A stretch of 64,000 nt of DNA from Inia geoffrensis (lineage: Eukaryota; Chordata; Mammalia; Artiodactyla; Iniidae), in the NCBI GenBank assembly GCA_036417435.1, contig CM070901.1, positions 165,374,044-165,438,043 on the forward strand, written 5' to 3'. Made by a program: the position numbers and the translations under genes. Each line of letters starts with the position of its first letter. The first letter of the stretch is position 1. Positions 22,939 to 37,100 of the stretch are shown here, piece after piece. Under the pieces are notes generated by a model. It was given only the letters and a program-made list of their open reading frames with translations. It searched no databases and had not been told where the DNA came from.

Positions 22939-24005
22939 GGATTTTCTCTATGATGAGTTGAGGCCTCCTGATCTTCAATAGTGGAGGGGGAGGTCACCAT
23001 GTATTTGCCAGACTTCACATCCCACTCCACCTGGCAGTTTAGGGAACACAGCCAGGAAGAGACTATGCTGCCCACCGCGTGGGGTGGGTGTCTGCAGCCA
23101 TCTACTCTGGCTGGGTTTGAGTTCTACTCTGTTTGGGACCTATCTGGGACCAGCCCCACCATCTCAGCTCGCCGATGGACAGTCCAGCTTTCCAGGTCGC
23201 TGCAAGGTGCAGACCGTGCTGCCAAGCACAGGACACACTGCCCTCTTTTCTGAACAGATGTTCCAGCACCTGCCCAGATGCCTGTCTGCTGCCTCCCGCA
23301 ACGTTCTTGTCTCGCAGTTCCTACGTGCCCCCTCAGCTGGTACTCCCTGCTGTGGTCAGGTGTGGCATACTCCTCCCTCTGTACATGCCAGGATCTGAGC
23401 TCCCTGTGGGAGAGGCAGGAACACAAGGATATCAGTGTCCACTCATGACCCACAAGCAAGATGTCCCCCTGTGTGTCAGGACCAGTCATCACAGAGGACA
23501 AATGGCTAAGGAGGCACCAAGCTCGGGGAAGGTGTAGAGGTCCTACAAGGACTGCCGGCAGGGAAGAACTGGCAGAGAGCCTGGGGAACTGGGACCCTCC
23601 TGATGGTCTTTCTTCCTGCAGTCCCAGAGGATCCCCCAATGTGCAAGGTATCCCCCCCCCGAGAGTTAAGAGAGATAGCATCAGGTGGGAAAGGGTGCTG
23701 CCCTTTGGGGGTACAGGAGGCCCAGGTTATAATCACAACAGTAGCCATTAGTAAATCATAATAGCTGGCCAACTTCCAGCAGGGGTCGCCGTTCTCATCC
23801 CTGTGGGTTTCGGATAGGCTTCCCCACCACAGGAAGATTCCCCCACAGGCGAGATTCCCGCTGTGTCATAAGGTCTCCAGGACCGAGAGAGAGAACTCTC
23901 ATAAGGACCCACCATGGCAGGGTAAGGGCAGGGTCGGCGTCGGTCCCAACCAGTATCGAGGTCTAGGTTCCAAGCCCACCCTGTCACCCTTTTGCCTCCG
24001 CCCAA
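22939..24005. other. Spacer between ZNF683 and CRYBG2
   Basis: Unique non-coding DNA. ORFs are short and lack splice context. A CTCF-like CCAGCAGGGGTCGC lies at about 23776-23789, weaker than the others. Confidence 0.45.
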
Positions 24006-24009
24006 CATG

Positions 24010-24660
24010 CCAACCAATCAGGTTAGCCCCCCCAATCACGCCCATTCCCGCCCCTGGCTCCTCCCCTGAGTTCTAGCCCCTCCTTCTCCGGGGCGGCGGG
24101 AAAGACGCTTGGCTCGGTACAGCCTCCTGGCCCCTTGTAGCCCCAGGACCCTCCTTTCCGCCCTACTTTGTGCAGGCCCAGCTTGAAGGCTTCCAGCACC
24201 GGGACCCGGTGGGCCCCTGGCGCTTCCGGGGGCCTAAAGAAGTAGCGCATACAGGGCCGAGAGCTGGAGCGTGGCGGGGGTGGGGTGGGGGAAGCAGGGG
24301 GTGTGGCCCGGGTGGGGACGACCCCTGCAGAGCGCACCCCCTGCCCTGGGGCTTGGGCAGCATCTGGATCGGTCCTCACCCCGCGCCCGCACTGCGGGCC
24401 GGGCGCTGTTTGCTCAGGGGGGCGGGCCGGAGGAGGCGTTTCTCTGCAAATGAGCTGGATCCGGGAGGCCCCCGCGGCCCGGGACCGGTCAGGTGTCCTG
24501 ACGCCCCAAGCCTGGGACCTTGCTTGCCATGGCCGAGCGGCGCGGGGGCCTGGGGGCCCGCCTGGCTCGCCGCCTGACCGGGCTAGGGGTCCGGAGGGAG
24601 TGCAAGGGGAAGCCGATCCCGGAGGAGGCCAGATCCCGGGATAGGTGAGGGGTTTGGAGG
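24010..24660 (+). promoter_or_regulatory. CRYBG2: CpG-rich promoter and first exon region of CRYBG2
   Basis: CpG and GC content rise abruptly. Two CCAAT elements (CCAATCAGG at 24014-24022 and CCAATCACG at about 24032-24040) are followed by GC boxes (CCCGCCCC and CTCCTCCCC) up to about 24070, then the region up to the first plausible ATG at 24529. No TATA box is seen. This fits a broad CpG-island promoter of the plus-strand gene. The exact start site is not visible. Confidence 0.65.
24529..24644 (+). CDS. CRYBG2: Candidate CRYBG2 first coding exon
   Basis: ATG in good context (cttgccATGG) in the CpG island. It encodes 38 arginine-rich codons ([16 protein letters not shown]) and leaves two bases at a GTGAGG donor. 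The phase joins the next candidate exon. I do not recognise this N-terminus, so it may instead be an upstream ORF in a 5' leader. Confidence 0.5.
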
Positions 24661-27600
24661 AGGGCCGCTTGGGGCGCCCCTGGGCCCAAGGGTGTGGGTG
24701 TGCGTCTTGGAGTGTAACCTGATGTTCAAATAAGCCTGTATGAGTGTCTGGGAGCATAAAAATATACCTGTCGGTGTACCACGATTTTGGTTATGTGGAC
24801 TTTATATTATAAAGTTCCCGTGCTTTTATAAAACTTTACAACAAATTTGCAATTTCCTAAGTCTGGCGGGTGGCATGCCAGGGAACTCCTGATTTTCTCT
24901 CCAGAGATAGTTGAAAGGCAAATATGGTGGCTCCTCCTGCCCCTGTGGACTTTGATTCTCTCATCACAGGCCAGTTTAGCTCTGGTCTTCACGTCCCTTT
25001 GTCATGAGTATGACAGGTTCCTGAGTTGGCTTAGACTGCACTGCATTCACCCTTAAATGCCATGGAGAGGTTTCCCCCTGTCATCTCAGATTGTAATAAC
25101 ATTAAACTTTTATTTGTCACTTGCTTGGTGCTGTACCTGGATTATCTCATTTAATCCTCACAGCAACCAGACAAGGCCGGTATTTTGTGTGAGTCAGATA
25201 AGGAAATGGAGGTCCAGAGAGGTGAAGTCACCGCCCCAGTCACACAGCTGGGAAGTGGTGGAGCTGGGACACAGGCTTAAGCAGTCTGACTCCAGGGCCC
25301 GCATCCTGAAGCACTGGGCTGCTCTGTTGCTGGAGAGATTTCGGGACTGCAAACCAGGGGGCCGGAGCTCTGTCCTAACCCTAGATGCCACTGGCCACGT
25401 GACCCTGGACAAATTGCTACATCTCTCCTAGCTGGTTCACTGTTACCTGATGTCTGAGAGGAAGGGAAAAGGCTCTGTGGGTGGCCAGGCTGAATGGCTG
25501 GGAGGGACATAGCGAAGAGGACCCCAGCAGCTCACAGGCCCTATATATGCAAAGAGCATGGCGTGTGCTCTCAGGCACGGGGTGTTTGTGTCTCTGTGCA
25601 GTGACTGGGCAATTTGTTCTGATCTTATCATGACAGGTCTGTCTCCAGCCTACCCTGGGAGGAGTGAGTCGGTCGTGGTGGGGCCAGAGTGAGGGGAGGA
25701 GTTTGTGCTGCTCTCTCACACCAAAGAGAGAAGGGAGGGGAGGGCCTAGCCACCCTATACCTGGAAGCCTGGGTGGCCGCCGGGGGTGCCCACACCCTGC
25801 CAGTGCCCTCCCTGGAAGTCACATCCCCTCCCTTTACCTTGTCTGGCAGGAACCTGCCCTATAGGCCCAGATGGCACTGCTCCTCCCTTTCTTTCCCCAC
25901 TTGAGAGGAGGCAGGGCTGCAGGTGAGTCAGGGACAGGAAGGGCAGGGTAGGGACTTCACATGCTCCTGGGCCAGCGTGATGATACATCCCATGTGTGCA
26001 CTTGGACTTGGATCTCACTGGCTGTGGGAATGGGACTCTGGCCCTGAGGCACAGGCCTCTGCTCCCTGCTGATTGCCTGGAGTGGGGAGCAGAGTGTACA
26101 GAGGGGGCAGCCAAGGCACTTCCTCATCTTGCCCCCATTAGCGTGGTGATGCCCAACCAACCTTTGGAGTGATACCATCCTAGTGTCTTAACTCCAAGGC
26201 TCACTAGCTGTGTGACTCCAGGCAAGTCACTTTACCACTCTGGACCTCAGTTCCTTACCTGAAAAATGAGGACGATAATACCTACCTTTTAGGATTATTT
26301 GTGAGGCTTAAAGGAGATTATGTAGGCCTGATACCTAGTGCTAAACCTGGCATAGGGTGGGCCTCAGCAAATGGCAAGCTTTTGAATTATTAGGGTACTG
26401 TCCTTTTTCTGTATTCTGGCCCTGATACAGGCCTAGTCCCCATTTTGGTCCCAGGCCCATCCCATCCCTGTCTCTCTGTCTCTGGTGTGGACAGCTGGGG
26501 GAGGGAGCAGAGAGGAGGCTGCTGCATAGACCTCCCCTGCCCCGCCCTCCACCCCCCAAGATTTCAGGTGCTCATCCTGCCTGTGTGGGCCCTGAGAGAA
26601 GAGGGGGGAGAGCCACCAGGTCCAGTCTGGGGGTGGGAGAGGAGGGGGCTACTTCATTCCTTTCCCTCTGCTTCCTTCCCAGGCCCTGGGGTGGCCAGAG
26701 CTGCCCTGACCTGGCCCAGGGCCAGGGCAGCACCAGCAGAGTCAGCCTCAAGGTAGGAGAGAATACAAGGGTGGGGGAGTGTAGGGGAGCAGAAGCTCTG
26801 GGAGGGGCTGGGCCGGCCCTGAGAACCCTGAGAACCCTGACTTACAAGTTAGGCAACTGGAGTTCTCTCATCCCTCCTCTGCCACGGATTCACTGTGTGA
26901 CCCGGAGCAGATCACTTCCCACTTCTGAACCTCAGCTGCCCCATCTGCAAAATGGGAACAGTAATGCCTCTTAGGGCTGTTGTGAGAAATAACGTAACAG
27001 TTGTAGAACCTCCAGTGCGGGGCCTAGATGCTCAGAAAACAGCTTCCTAATGTCGGGGCCCCTGGGGGAGGCATGTAGGGGCGGTACCTGTTCTCAGGAC
27101 CCCCTTTCCACACTCCCTCCTTTAGCTTGACCCTCCCCATCTTTGACCCCTTTTCCCCACTTCCTGGCATTGCCCCCAGGAGTGACGCTGGGCCAGTGGC
27201 TTAACCCTCTGCCCGCAGTTTCCCCATCATCAGTGGGGACCTGAGCCATGGATTGGACAGAGACAAGGTCCCCCACTCCCCACCCCCTGGAGGAGCAGAC
27301 GGCTTCCTCTGGAGGTGGCTCAAGCAGCCATGTGTCTCTCTGTGATCCTGAATACTATCAACAATTACTAGCATTTAATTGAGCACTGCTGGTACTCTGC
27401 AGGGATTATCTCATACAATCTTCACAGCACTCCCAGGAAGCAATAGTTTTATTATCACCCCCGTTTTACACATGGGGAAACTAAGATGCAAGAGGTATTG
27501 CAGCTAGAAAGTAACAGAGCTGAGAATCAAGCCCAGCTTGCCTTGCTCCGGGCCCCCAGATGAGTCATCCAACCCTCCTGTTTCTTGAGATGTTCAGCCT

Positions 27601-30600
27601 CTGGGGAGTGAGAGGCTGCATCTATTTCATAGATGAGTAAATTAAGGCACTTGGGATCAAGGGCCCCTACTAGGAGGAATTTGACCCCAGACTTGGCTCC
27701 TCTGTTGCCAGGGACACAAACCCATCCCTTGAAAACTGGTGTTTTGGGTGGCAGTGTCCATTTGGGTCTGTGGTCCTGAACCCTCTCCCCTCACACACAG
27801 CTAGGCTGGGTCCCAGGGGAAGACAGTGGACAGAAGTCAGTGTTGTCCCACTTAGGCGAAACCTCTTTCCAGGCTCCCTCTTGTCCCAAGAACATCTCTA
27901 TGCCCAAGTACCTCCTCCCAAGTGTGTTTGGGAATCTCAGGCTGGGAGGGTACTGGGGAGTTGGCTGCAGGCTCTCTGGAAGCCAGGAGCGGGCAGAGGC
28001 CACAGGCATTTGTGGCAGGCATGCCCACAAAGCCCCTAATGCCCAGGGCAGCTGGTGCCAAAGGGCTGGAGGCCAGAGGATTCCTGGGAAATCAGCAGTT
28101 GGCCTGAGAATCAGGAGCCCTCACTGTGTGACCTAAGTCATGTCAGTGTCCACCCTGGGCCTCACTTTCCTCGTGTGTAGAATGGGAAGGGGTGAGTTAA
28201 ATGCTGAGGGGCCTTTCCAGAGCTCTGCCTCTTTGTCCAGATCTTGTGGCCTAAGAGGCAGTCTCTCCTTAAGGCAGCTCTGCTTGGTGTCAGAGCTGTG
28301 CTCAGCTTCCTCTGTGACAAGGAGGGCAGCCGGGGTGCCAGGGGTACCCAGAAGGCAAGGGAGTGATGCTGTCACCCAGTCTCTGCCCCTGCTTTCCCTC
28401 AGGCCCAAGCCCAGAGCCTCTCAGAGTTGGACCTTTGGGCAGGGAGCCGTGGCTCCTGGCTTTGGAAACGACGACACAGCTCAGGGCGGTCTGCTGAGCC
28501 ACCGGGGCACCTACAGAGAGGCCAGCAGTGGGCAGCGCCTCTGACCTGGCCAACTCTGCCTCTGTGGGGCCGGAGAGCCTGGCACTGGCGGTGACCTCAG
28601 CAGAGCCTGCTAGGACCAGGTGTCCCTCATGCCCACCACCAGCTCCGGGATGTTTGGAACAAGGATCTCCAGGCTGCACCTGCCTGCAAAGCCCCCCCCC
28701 ACCCCTCCGTACACAGCCCAGGAGATTCCTCTGAGGCCTGAGCCACCCAGCAACCCGGAAGACGCGCGGCCCCGCCCAGCATCCTCCCCCAGGGCAGAGG
28801 GGGCAAAGGGTGAGCCTACCAGCGCAGGGCCAGCCCTGCCCGAGCCAGCCCAGACTCTACGTGAGTGTCCCTCTGCCAGGAGGACCTGCTACCACATCAC
28901 CGGCACCCTGCAGGGGCGTGGGCAAGCACCTGGGGAGGAGACTCAGGAGCCCAAACTGGCCCAACCAGCTCCCCACGTCTGTGGCCCTGAGGAATCCAGG
29001 GGCTGGCAGGAGCCTCCCCAGGGCCCCCGCCCCATCACAGGGTGCCTGGTGGACCTGCCTCAGGAGCCCAGGCTGAGAGCCCCACCACATCAGGGGAGCA
29101 CGGCCCAGCGGCAGGAGCTCCAGGCTGGCCAGATGCCTGGGTCCCCGCATAGACGGTGAGTCGACTTCGCCCCACGCGGCAACGCAGGGAGGGGAAACCG
29201 GCCTGGCTGCCCGCTCTTGGGTCTCTATCTTGTCTCCGGGCTTCTCCAACTCAAGGCCCATTCATTCAGTTCCCTGGGGGTGAGCTGACTCTGCCATCCC
29301 CTCCCCTTCCCAACTCTGCCCTCCTTTCCCTCCCCTCATCCAAAGGCTACCTCCTGGGGCCCAGTGCTTCCCTATTCCTCTGTCCGCCTGAGGAGGGGGA
29401 TATCCTGTCATGGAGAGAATGGGGGAGGGATCACCTTATCCTCAGCAACACCCCCTCATTCCCTCGTTCTGTTCTGGAGACCACATTCCTAGCCTGAGAA
29501 GAGGCTCTCAGCTAAAGTGCTGTATGTCCTGGGGCATGCTTAACTTCTCTGGGCCTTGAGTTGTCAGGTAGATTTGGTACCTGGAGATGAGGAAGGAGGA
29601 GGTGGTTACAGGAAAATACTTTGAACTCTAGAGAGTTGGGCTGCTGAAATAGCATGGATGATTTTTTAAATAAATTTATTTATTTATTTATTTTTGGTTG
29701 CTTTGGGTCTTTGTTGCTGTACGCGGACTTTCTCTAGTTGCAGTGAGCGGGGGCTACTCTTTGTTGCGGTGCGTGGGCTTCTCATTGTCATGGCTTCTCT
29801 TGTTGCGGAGCACAGGATCTAGGAGCGCAGGCTTCAGTAATTGTGGCATGTGGGCTCAGTAGTTGTGGCTTGCAGGCTCTAGAGCTCAGGCTTAGTAGTT
29901 GTGGTGCACGGGCTTAGTTGCGCCGCGGCATGTGGGATCTTCCCGGGCCAGGGCTCGAACCTGTGTCCCTTGCATTGGCAGGCAGATTCTTAACCACTGC
30001 GCCACCAGGGAAGCCCAGGGATGCTTATTAATAAAGCTTCAGTCGCAGCAATAATTACCCCACATGGTTCTGTGTTGGCGGCCATGGAAACAGGCACTGA
30101 GGTTCCCAAGCCTCCGTTTTTAATTTGTATTGAAATTACTCTCCTGTATCTGCCTGGTGGGCTCAGAGGTGGAAGGATGTGTCCCCTAAAACTCACTGAA
30201 GAGGGGATGAACATGGGATCTCTCTAGAACCACCAGGAAGGGCACTGGGCCTCAAACAGGGCTCTGAAAATTTCCTAACGATGATGGTGGTGGCTGTCAC
30301 TTATGGTTCGTTTTCTAAGCATAATTCTATTTAATCCTCACAACAGCCCCATGAAGTTGGACTAATCCTGCTCTCTACCTTTCCACCCCAATTACAATAG
30401 GGAAACTAAGGCTCAGAGAGGTTTCATCACCTGCTCAAAGTCAACCAGAAAGTGAAGGGAAGGGGCCAGAATTTGAACCCGGGTACCTGTGTTCTAACTA
30501 CTTCTCTCTCCTGCCTCTAACGGAGGCCTCGGTGGGCCTGTGCAAGCAGTGGAGTGTTGAGTGTGGTTGCTTTGTGGACTGCAGAGCTTTCTGTAACCTC

Positions 30601-31140
30601 GTGGAGCAGATTTGGCAGTACTGTGTCAGCAGAGGCAGCATCAGGGATGACCAGGCCTCTGGGCAGGAGTCAGGGTAATGATTCTGTGACAAGGAAGAAG
30701 GACATGTGCGACCCAGGCTGGCTCAGAGACCTGCTGCGGGGGAAGGTTGTGCTCCAGCTGGGGGAGAAGGGCTGCAGAGAGAGGGAGGATGAGTAGGAGG
30801 GGCAGTCCTTGGAGAGGGGAAAGGAAGGAGCAGGCGGTTCATCTGGGGGACTTGGGCTCCATCTTCTACTCCCTGACTATTTTGGGCACAGGTGGATAAT
30901 GACAGACTCGCAGGAGGCAAGTGCTCACTTAGAAAGGAAGGAAGCGGACCTCCAGGGGTGTCATCCTTCTCTGTTCCCTTTCTGGGGGAGGGTTCTCTGG
31001 GCCAGGATTGGCAAATATGGGGGGTGGGGAGGCACAACGCAATTGGGTCTGGAAATGTAAGATGTGTATGCATCCAAGTGTGTGCATCTGTTCAAATAAG
31101 GGTGAATTTCAAGGGGAGGAGGGCTGGGGGCTGTGAATTG

Positions 31141-31176
<36 letters not shown>

Positions 31177-34100
31177 GTGAATGTGTGTGCATGTGTTACT
31201 GTGTTTGTGTATGTGTGTGACTTGTGTGTCTGCTGTGTCCCTGTGTGTATATCCCCGAGTGACTCTGTGTTTGTGTGTCTGTGTACGTTGGGGTAAAGCA
31301 TCTATGTGTGTTTTTGTGCCTGTGTGACTCTGTGCGTCTGTGCCGTGTGTGTCTGTGTGTGACACAGCATGAGCTTGTACACCTGTGGGCTGGTTTGACC
31401 TAGTTTGTGGGTGACTCACAGGTAAGCGGGAAGAATCCTGGACGTGTCGGGTTAGACGAGGCTCTTTTCCACACTCCCCCCGCCCCCTCCTCAGCCTCTC
31501 CCTTTCCCAGCCCCACACACCTGATTTGGAAGCCACAGGTTAACCTGTGACAAATCCACCTAGGGTCCGGGGCCCTGAAGAAGAGAGGGCTCTGGAAATG
31601 GGCATTTCTGCTGGCCTGGGAGAGGCATCCTGGGTCGTTGGGGTGTGTCTTCAGAGGAAGGACAATATGGGGGAGGGCTATAGGCAGGCAGATTCCTGCA
31701 TAGTTTGAAGAACATTCTAGCCATCACAACTATTCAGGGATGGGACAGGTCAGCTGTCAAATTGCGACCTCCCTGTCGCTAGAGGTTTGCAAGCAGAAAC
31801 AAATGATCACATGCTTGTGGAATGAATGACTATCAGGGGTGTTGTCCAGGGGTTGGGTTGAGAGAAGCATAGAATCATAGGTCACTGATATATCTGATCT
31901 GATTACCAATGGCTTCCTCTGAAGCTGCTCTCCTGTTGCTTTGCCAAAGCCTATGGAGGCTTTCCAAATGTGGTTCCTGTTTTTATGTCTAATTCTTTGA
32001 CTTCTGGACTCCTAGGATACCACCTCCAAGAGAAAATTGGCTTTGGATGAACCTAACCAGGGCCTAGCGCATCACGTGACATGATTAGTGCTAAATGAAT
32101 GAATGAATAAATGACTTAGAACCCAGGCTTTGACCCTTACTATCTGCCATCACTGACAGGGAATCTCAGCGAATGGTAGTTGTTATTGTTATTCAGAAAT
32201 GGAGATGAGACTTGGGACAGGGGCTCATCAAAGGGTGAAGCTCCATGTGTGGGGGAGTCTCAGCAAGGAGGACAGGGGAGAGGGTCAGGCCTCAGGGAAG
32301 GGCTGCAATCCAGGGCCTCAGGTGTCTGAGTGTGTCGCTCTCAGGAATTCTGGCCCGGGGAAAGGATTGGGCATCCATCTCGGCCCCTCACCTCCCCCAT
32401 ACACAAGGCTTTTCTGGGTCCACTCAGACCCCATCCTGGGCCAGGCCACATGTTGTCACAGCCACCAGTGGTCCCCAAGTCAGGTAAGGCTTCCCTGGGC
32501 CTCATCCCCATTCATCTCTGCCCATCATAAATCCTGAGTCACTGCTGGGGCCACAAGATAGGGCCAAAGTTCTGGGTTCTACCAGCCTCTCAGGAGGGAG
32601 GAAAATAGAGAGGGAGGAGGGAAGTTGGGGGCATGGGTCCATTTCCGGCCTTAACTGCCCTTATAATGGTCTGGGGGCTGCCTCAGAAAGGAGGAGCTGA
32701 AGACAGGCTGGTACTGAGGCTGATGTGGAACAAGCTGACCTTTTGGGTCCTTGAGGCCTGAGAATAGGATTGACCTGCTCAGTGCAGCCTGGAAGTCGTA
32801 GTAGCTGACTGGCCCCTCCAGGACTGTATGGCCTCCTTTAAGAGTAAACCCCCAAACCACAGAGTCTAAGTTTACCAGATACAACAGGGAATTTGATTTG
32901 GTGGTTAAGCACTTAGGATTGGGTTTAACTCTTGCCTCTGCTACTGTGTGACTCCGGGCAGGTTTCCTAAACTCTCTGAGCCTTTCCCCGCCTCATGTGC
33001 AAAGTGGGAATGTTTGTTTATAATTTTTTTAATTATTTATTTATTTGGCTGCGCTGGGTCTTAGTTGTGGCACGTGGGATCATTTAGTTGCAGCATGCGA
33101 ACACTTAGTTGCAGCATGCACGTGGGATCTTGTTCCCTGACCAGGGATCGAATCCAGGCCCCTGGAATTGGGAGCACAGAGTCTTAACCACCAGACCACC
33201 AGGGAAGTCCCTTGTTTATAATTTATTCTTTTTTTTTTAATTGAAGTGTAGTTAATTAATAACAATTTATAATTGTTAATTTCAGGTGTACAGCAAAGTG
33301 ATTCAGTTATATGTATCTTCAGATTCTTTTCCACTATAGGTTATTACCAGATATTGAATATAGTTCCCTTTGCTATACAGTAAATCTTTGTTGCTGATCT
33401 TTTTTTTTTTTTTGCTTATCTATTTTATATATAGTAGTTTGTATCTGTTGATCCCATACTCCTAATTTATCCCCTCCCCTTCCCCTTTGGTAACCATAAG
33501 TTTGTTTCCGACGTATGTGAGTCTGCTTCCGTTTTGCATATAGATTCATTTGTATTATTTATTTATTTATTTACTTATGGCTGCATTGGGCCTTCGTTGC
33601 TGTGCGCGGGCTTTCTCTAGTTGTGGCGAGCAGGGGCTACTCTCCATTGTGGTGTATGGGCTTCTCATTGCGGTGGCTTCTCTTGTTGCGGAGCACAGGC
33701 TCTAGGCGTGTGGGCTTCAGTAGTTGTGGCTCGTGGGCTCAGTAGTTGTGGCACACTGGCTTAGTTGCTCTGCGGCATGTGGGATCTTCCCAGGCCAGGG
33801 CTTGAACCTGTGTCCCCTGCATTGGCAGGCAGATTCTTAACCCCTGTGCCACCAGGGAAGCCCCTGTATTATTTTTTAGATTCCATATTCAAGTGATATC
33901 ATATAATGTTTGTCTTTCTCCGTCTGACTTACTTCACTAAGTGTAATACTCCATGTTGTTGCAAATCGCAATATTTCATTCTTTTTTACGGTTGAGTAAT
34001 ATTCCATTGTATTTACATACCACATCTTCTTAAGCCAGTCGTCTGTTGTTGGGCAGTTGGGTTGCTTCCATGTCTTGGCTATTGTTAAGAGTGCTGCTGT

Positions 34101-37100
34101 GAACACTGGGGTGCATGTATCTTTTTGAATTAGAGTTTTCATCTTTTCTGAATATATACCTGGGAGTGGGATTGCTGGATCATATGGTAGCTCTATTTTT
34201 AGTTTTTTAAGAAATCTCCATACTGTTTTCCATAGTGAATAATTTATTCTTTATGAGGAAGCTTATGAGCCAGTGTTTTAGTTTATAGAGTTTTTTTCTT
34301 TTAACATCTATTTCTTTTTTAAAAATTTTAATTGGGGTATAGTTGCTTTACAATGTTGTGACAATTTCTGCTGTACAACAAAGTGAATCAGCTATACGTA
34401 TACATATATTCTCTCCTTAGACCTCCGTCCCCACCATCCCACCCATCTAGGTCACCACAGAGCACTGAGCTGAGCTCCCTGTGCTATACAGCAGTTTCCC
34501 ACGAGCTATCTATTTTACACTCGGCAGTGTATATATGTCAATCCCAATCTCCCAATTCATCCCACTTCCCCTTCCCCCCTCCACTGTGTCCGCACGTCCG
34601 TTCTCTACGTCTATGTCTCTATTCTTGCCCTGCAAATATGTTCATCTGTACCATTTTTCTAGATTCCACATATATGCGTTAATATATGATATTTGTTTTT
34701 CTCATAAAGTGAGTTTTTATTCTTTCTCTCTTACTGGATGCTGACAATAACCCTGTGAAGCACATACTCTTGTTATTCCAGTTTTGTGGCTGGGGGCCCT
34801 GAAGCTTGCCGGGGAGAAGTGGCTGCCCAAGGTCATCCTGCTAGTGAGTGACAGGGCCAGGGGGAACCCAGCTTTGCTGGAGGCCAAAGCTGTCTTTCCC
34901 TTACCTTCCTTTATAGTGATCAGAAACATAGAACATCACTTGCCTAATTCTCAGTTTTTCGGTTTTCTAGTTTTCAGCTCCTGGAGGACTAGCCCCGGGG
35001 GCTCCTTGGGCAGAGTCCCAGCCCCGTCCACAGACCAGTGGGTCAGACCCATATGCCTTTCTGCTCTCTCCCTTCTCTCTCCTTCTAGGCTTAGGCCTTA
35101 GCTTCACCCCTTGAAGGACCCTGGCAAAGGAGAGCACCTGAAAGTAGGGAGAGGGGTGGGAGATCTGAGAGTATCGTGCCCAGTTTACAGATGAAGAAAC
35201 AAAGGCTCCAAAGCTCACATGATTTACCTGCGGTTACTCAGCCTGACCTTGGCAGGGGGAGTGATTCTGCACTGCAGACAGCCACCCTGACCACACCCGA
35301 CCCTGTCTCTCCTCTTCCCAGCACCCTCTGCAGTGAGCTGGACCACAGTGAGCCAAGGACACCTCAGGATCCGTTGCTGGGGCCCAAGAAGGAGGAGGCC
35401 AGTGGGCCCCCAGCTCGGGCCAAGGCCCGAGTGGTGCGTACCACACTGACATGGCGGCAGTGGCCCCCTGCCCAGGAAGAGAGCAAACACCATTTTCACA
35501 AGGTGTCCCTGGTATCAGGGGCCCGGCTGGAAGTCCCCCAGGAGGAGATGTCTGAGTATGGCCACCGTCGGGAGGAAGTCAATGGCTTTGCTGCAATGGA
35601 AGAAGAGACTATGAATCACCTGGGTCCCGGGGACGGGGCTGGCTCCAAAAGCTTCCAGAGCCATGGGCCAATCTTTTCCAAAAAGTACACACTGCCCCGC
35701 AAGGAGAAAAGGCCAGTGGGAAGGCCAAAGGAGGCTGTGGACCGGGGTGATGGCAGTCCCCAGGACCCCAGGACTGAGCCACCGAGCCCAGGAGCCACGG
35801 CCAAGACTGAGTTTTTGGCGCCGGTGCATGGGCCTCATGAGCCCAGGCCCAACCCAGGTGTGAGTCTCACCAGTGGGAGCTCCCGGAGCCTCGAGGAACG
35901 GCGGGTGACACGCACTGTGCGGACTACCATGGTGGTGGGAGGGCACATGCACCGACAGGTGAACAGCTCTGTGACGAACTCTGTGGGGCTAACGCTCCCG
36001 AGCAAGGCCCTGCCCAAGGGCCACAATGCTGCCCGCGTGGTGCAGGCAGTGGTGGTGAGCCCCCGAGCCAAGGACTCACCCAGCCGCAGCCAGGCCCTGG
36101 AGCTGCTAAGTAGCCTTGTGCCTGCTGGGCAGAGCCCACCCGCCAGCCGGCTTCCCACGCCCCTGGCTGCTGTGACAAGGAGTCCAGGTCTGGGCAGCAC
36201 AGAGGGTGCAGCCCCGGGGCAGCTGCCTGAGATGGGGACAGCAGAGCCAGAGGACAGATCTGTCCTGGCTCCCGCAGGCTTTCCGGACTATGCCCACCCA
36301 CCTCAGACCCAGGATGTCCCTGCAACCCACCCGGACCTAGACCAGAACAAAGCCCCAGATGCCAGGGTCCATGAGGTCCCAAGAGTGCAGAGAGCATCCA
36401 GCCCCACCCAGCTCCCTCTCCAGACCTCTCAGGGTCACACACCAGTACCCTCCTCTCCCAGACTCCAGACCCAAACCCCCACCCTGGGCCTAGGTCACCC
36501 CTCAGAGCAGCCTGAAGTACCTACTCACGCGAGGGCCCAGCTGACTCTCGAGCCCAGGGGACCCCAGGCCTGGGCCTCCGTCGAAAGGGAAGGGCATCCA
36601 GATGCCCCTGCTGCCACCAGCCTGCCCGCGGTGAAGCCTGAGGTTCTTATGGTCCCTGGACAATCTCTTGCTCCATCCTCTACAAGTAGGAAGGCTGTCA
36701 CCAGCCCAGGAGGTCTTTCTGCTCCATCCTCCCCAAGGAATAAGGTTGTTCAGGACTCTGAAAATGTCCCTATCTTCTCCCTTACCCAGAAAGAGGTAGT
36801 GCAGAGCCCTGGGGTTCCTGCTGACTCATCCCCTAAAGCAACCAAGGTTGCCCAGGCCCCAGAAGGTAGCCCTAGCACCCAAAAGGAGGTTGTCCCGAGT
36901 ACTGGGGGCAGCCTTGCCCCTCCTCTCACCAAGGACGAGGCTGGTCAAGGCCTGACAGCTCCTGCTGTCCCACCCCCCAAACAGGAAGGGGAGGTTCAGG
37001 AATCTGAGGAGAGCCCCATCTCATGTCCTACCCAAAAAGAGGTTGTCCAGGGCCCTGGTGCTCCTACTGTCCCATATTCCACCCAGAAAGTAGGTGTCCA

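Noticed and set aside
24023..24757. 244-residue minus-strand ORF
   Set aside because: It lies antisense to the CpG-rich CRYBG2 promoter and first exon; GC-rich DNA has few stops. No splice or family support.
30961..31536. 191-residue minus-strand ORF
   Set aside because: Translation of the TG microsatellite (repeated THTHTH), not a gene.
34967..35321. Extension of the CRYBG2 ORF upstream of 35322
   Set aside because: The frame is open by chance; a strong acceptor and exact phase match to the exon ending at 29155 place the exon start at 35322.
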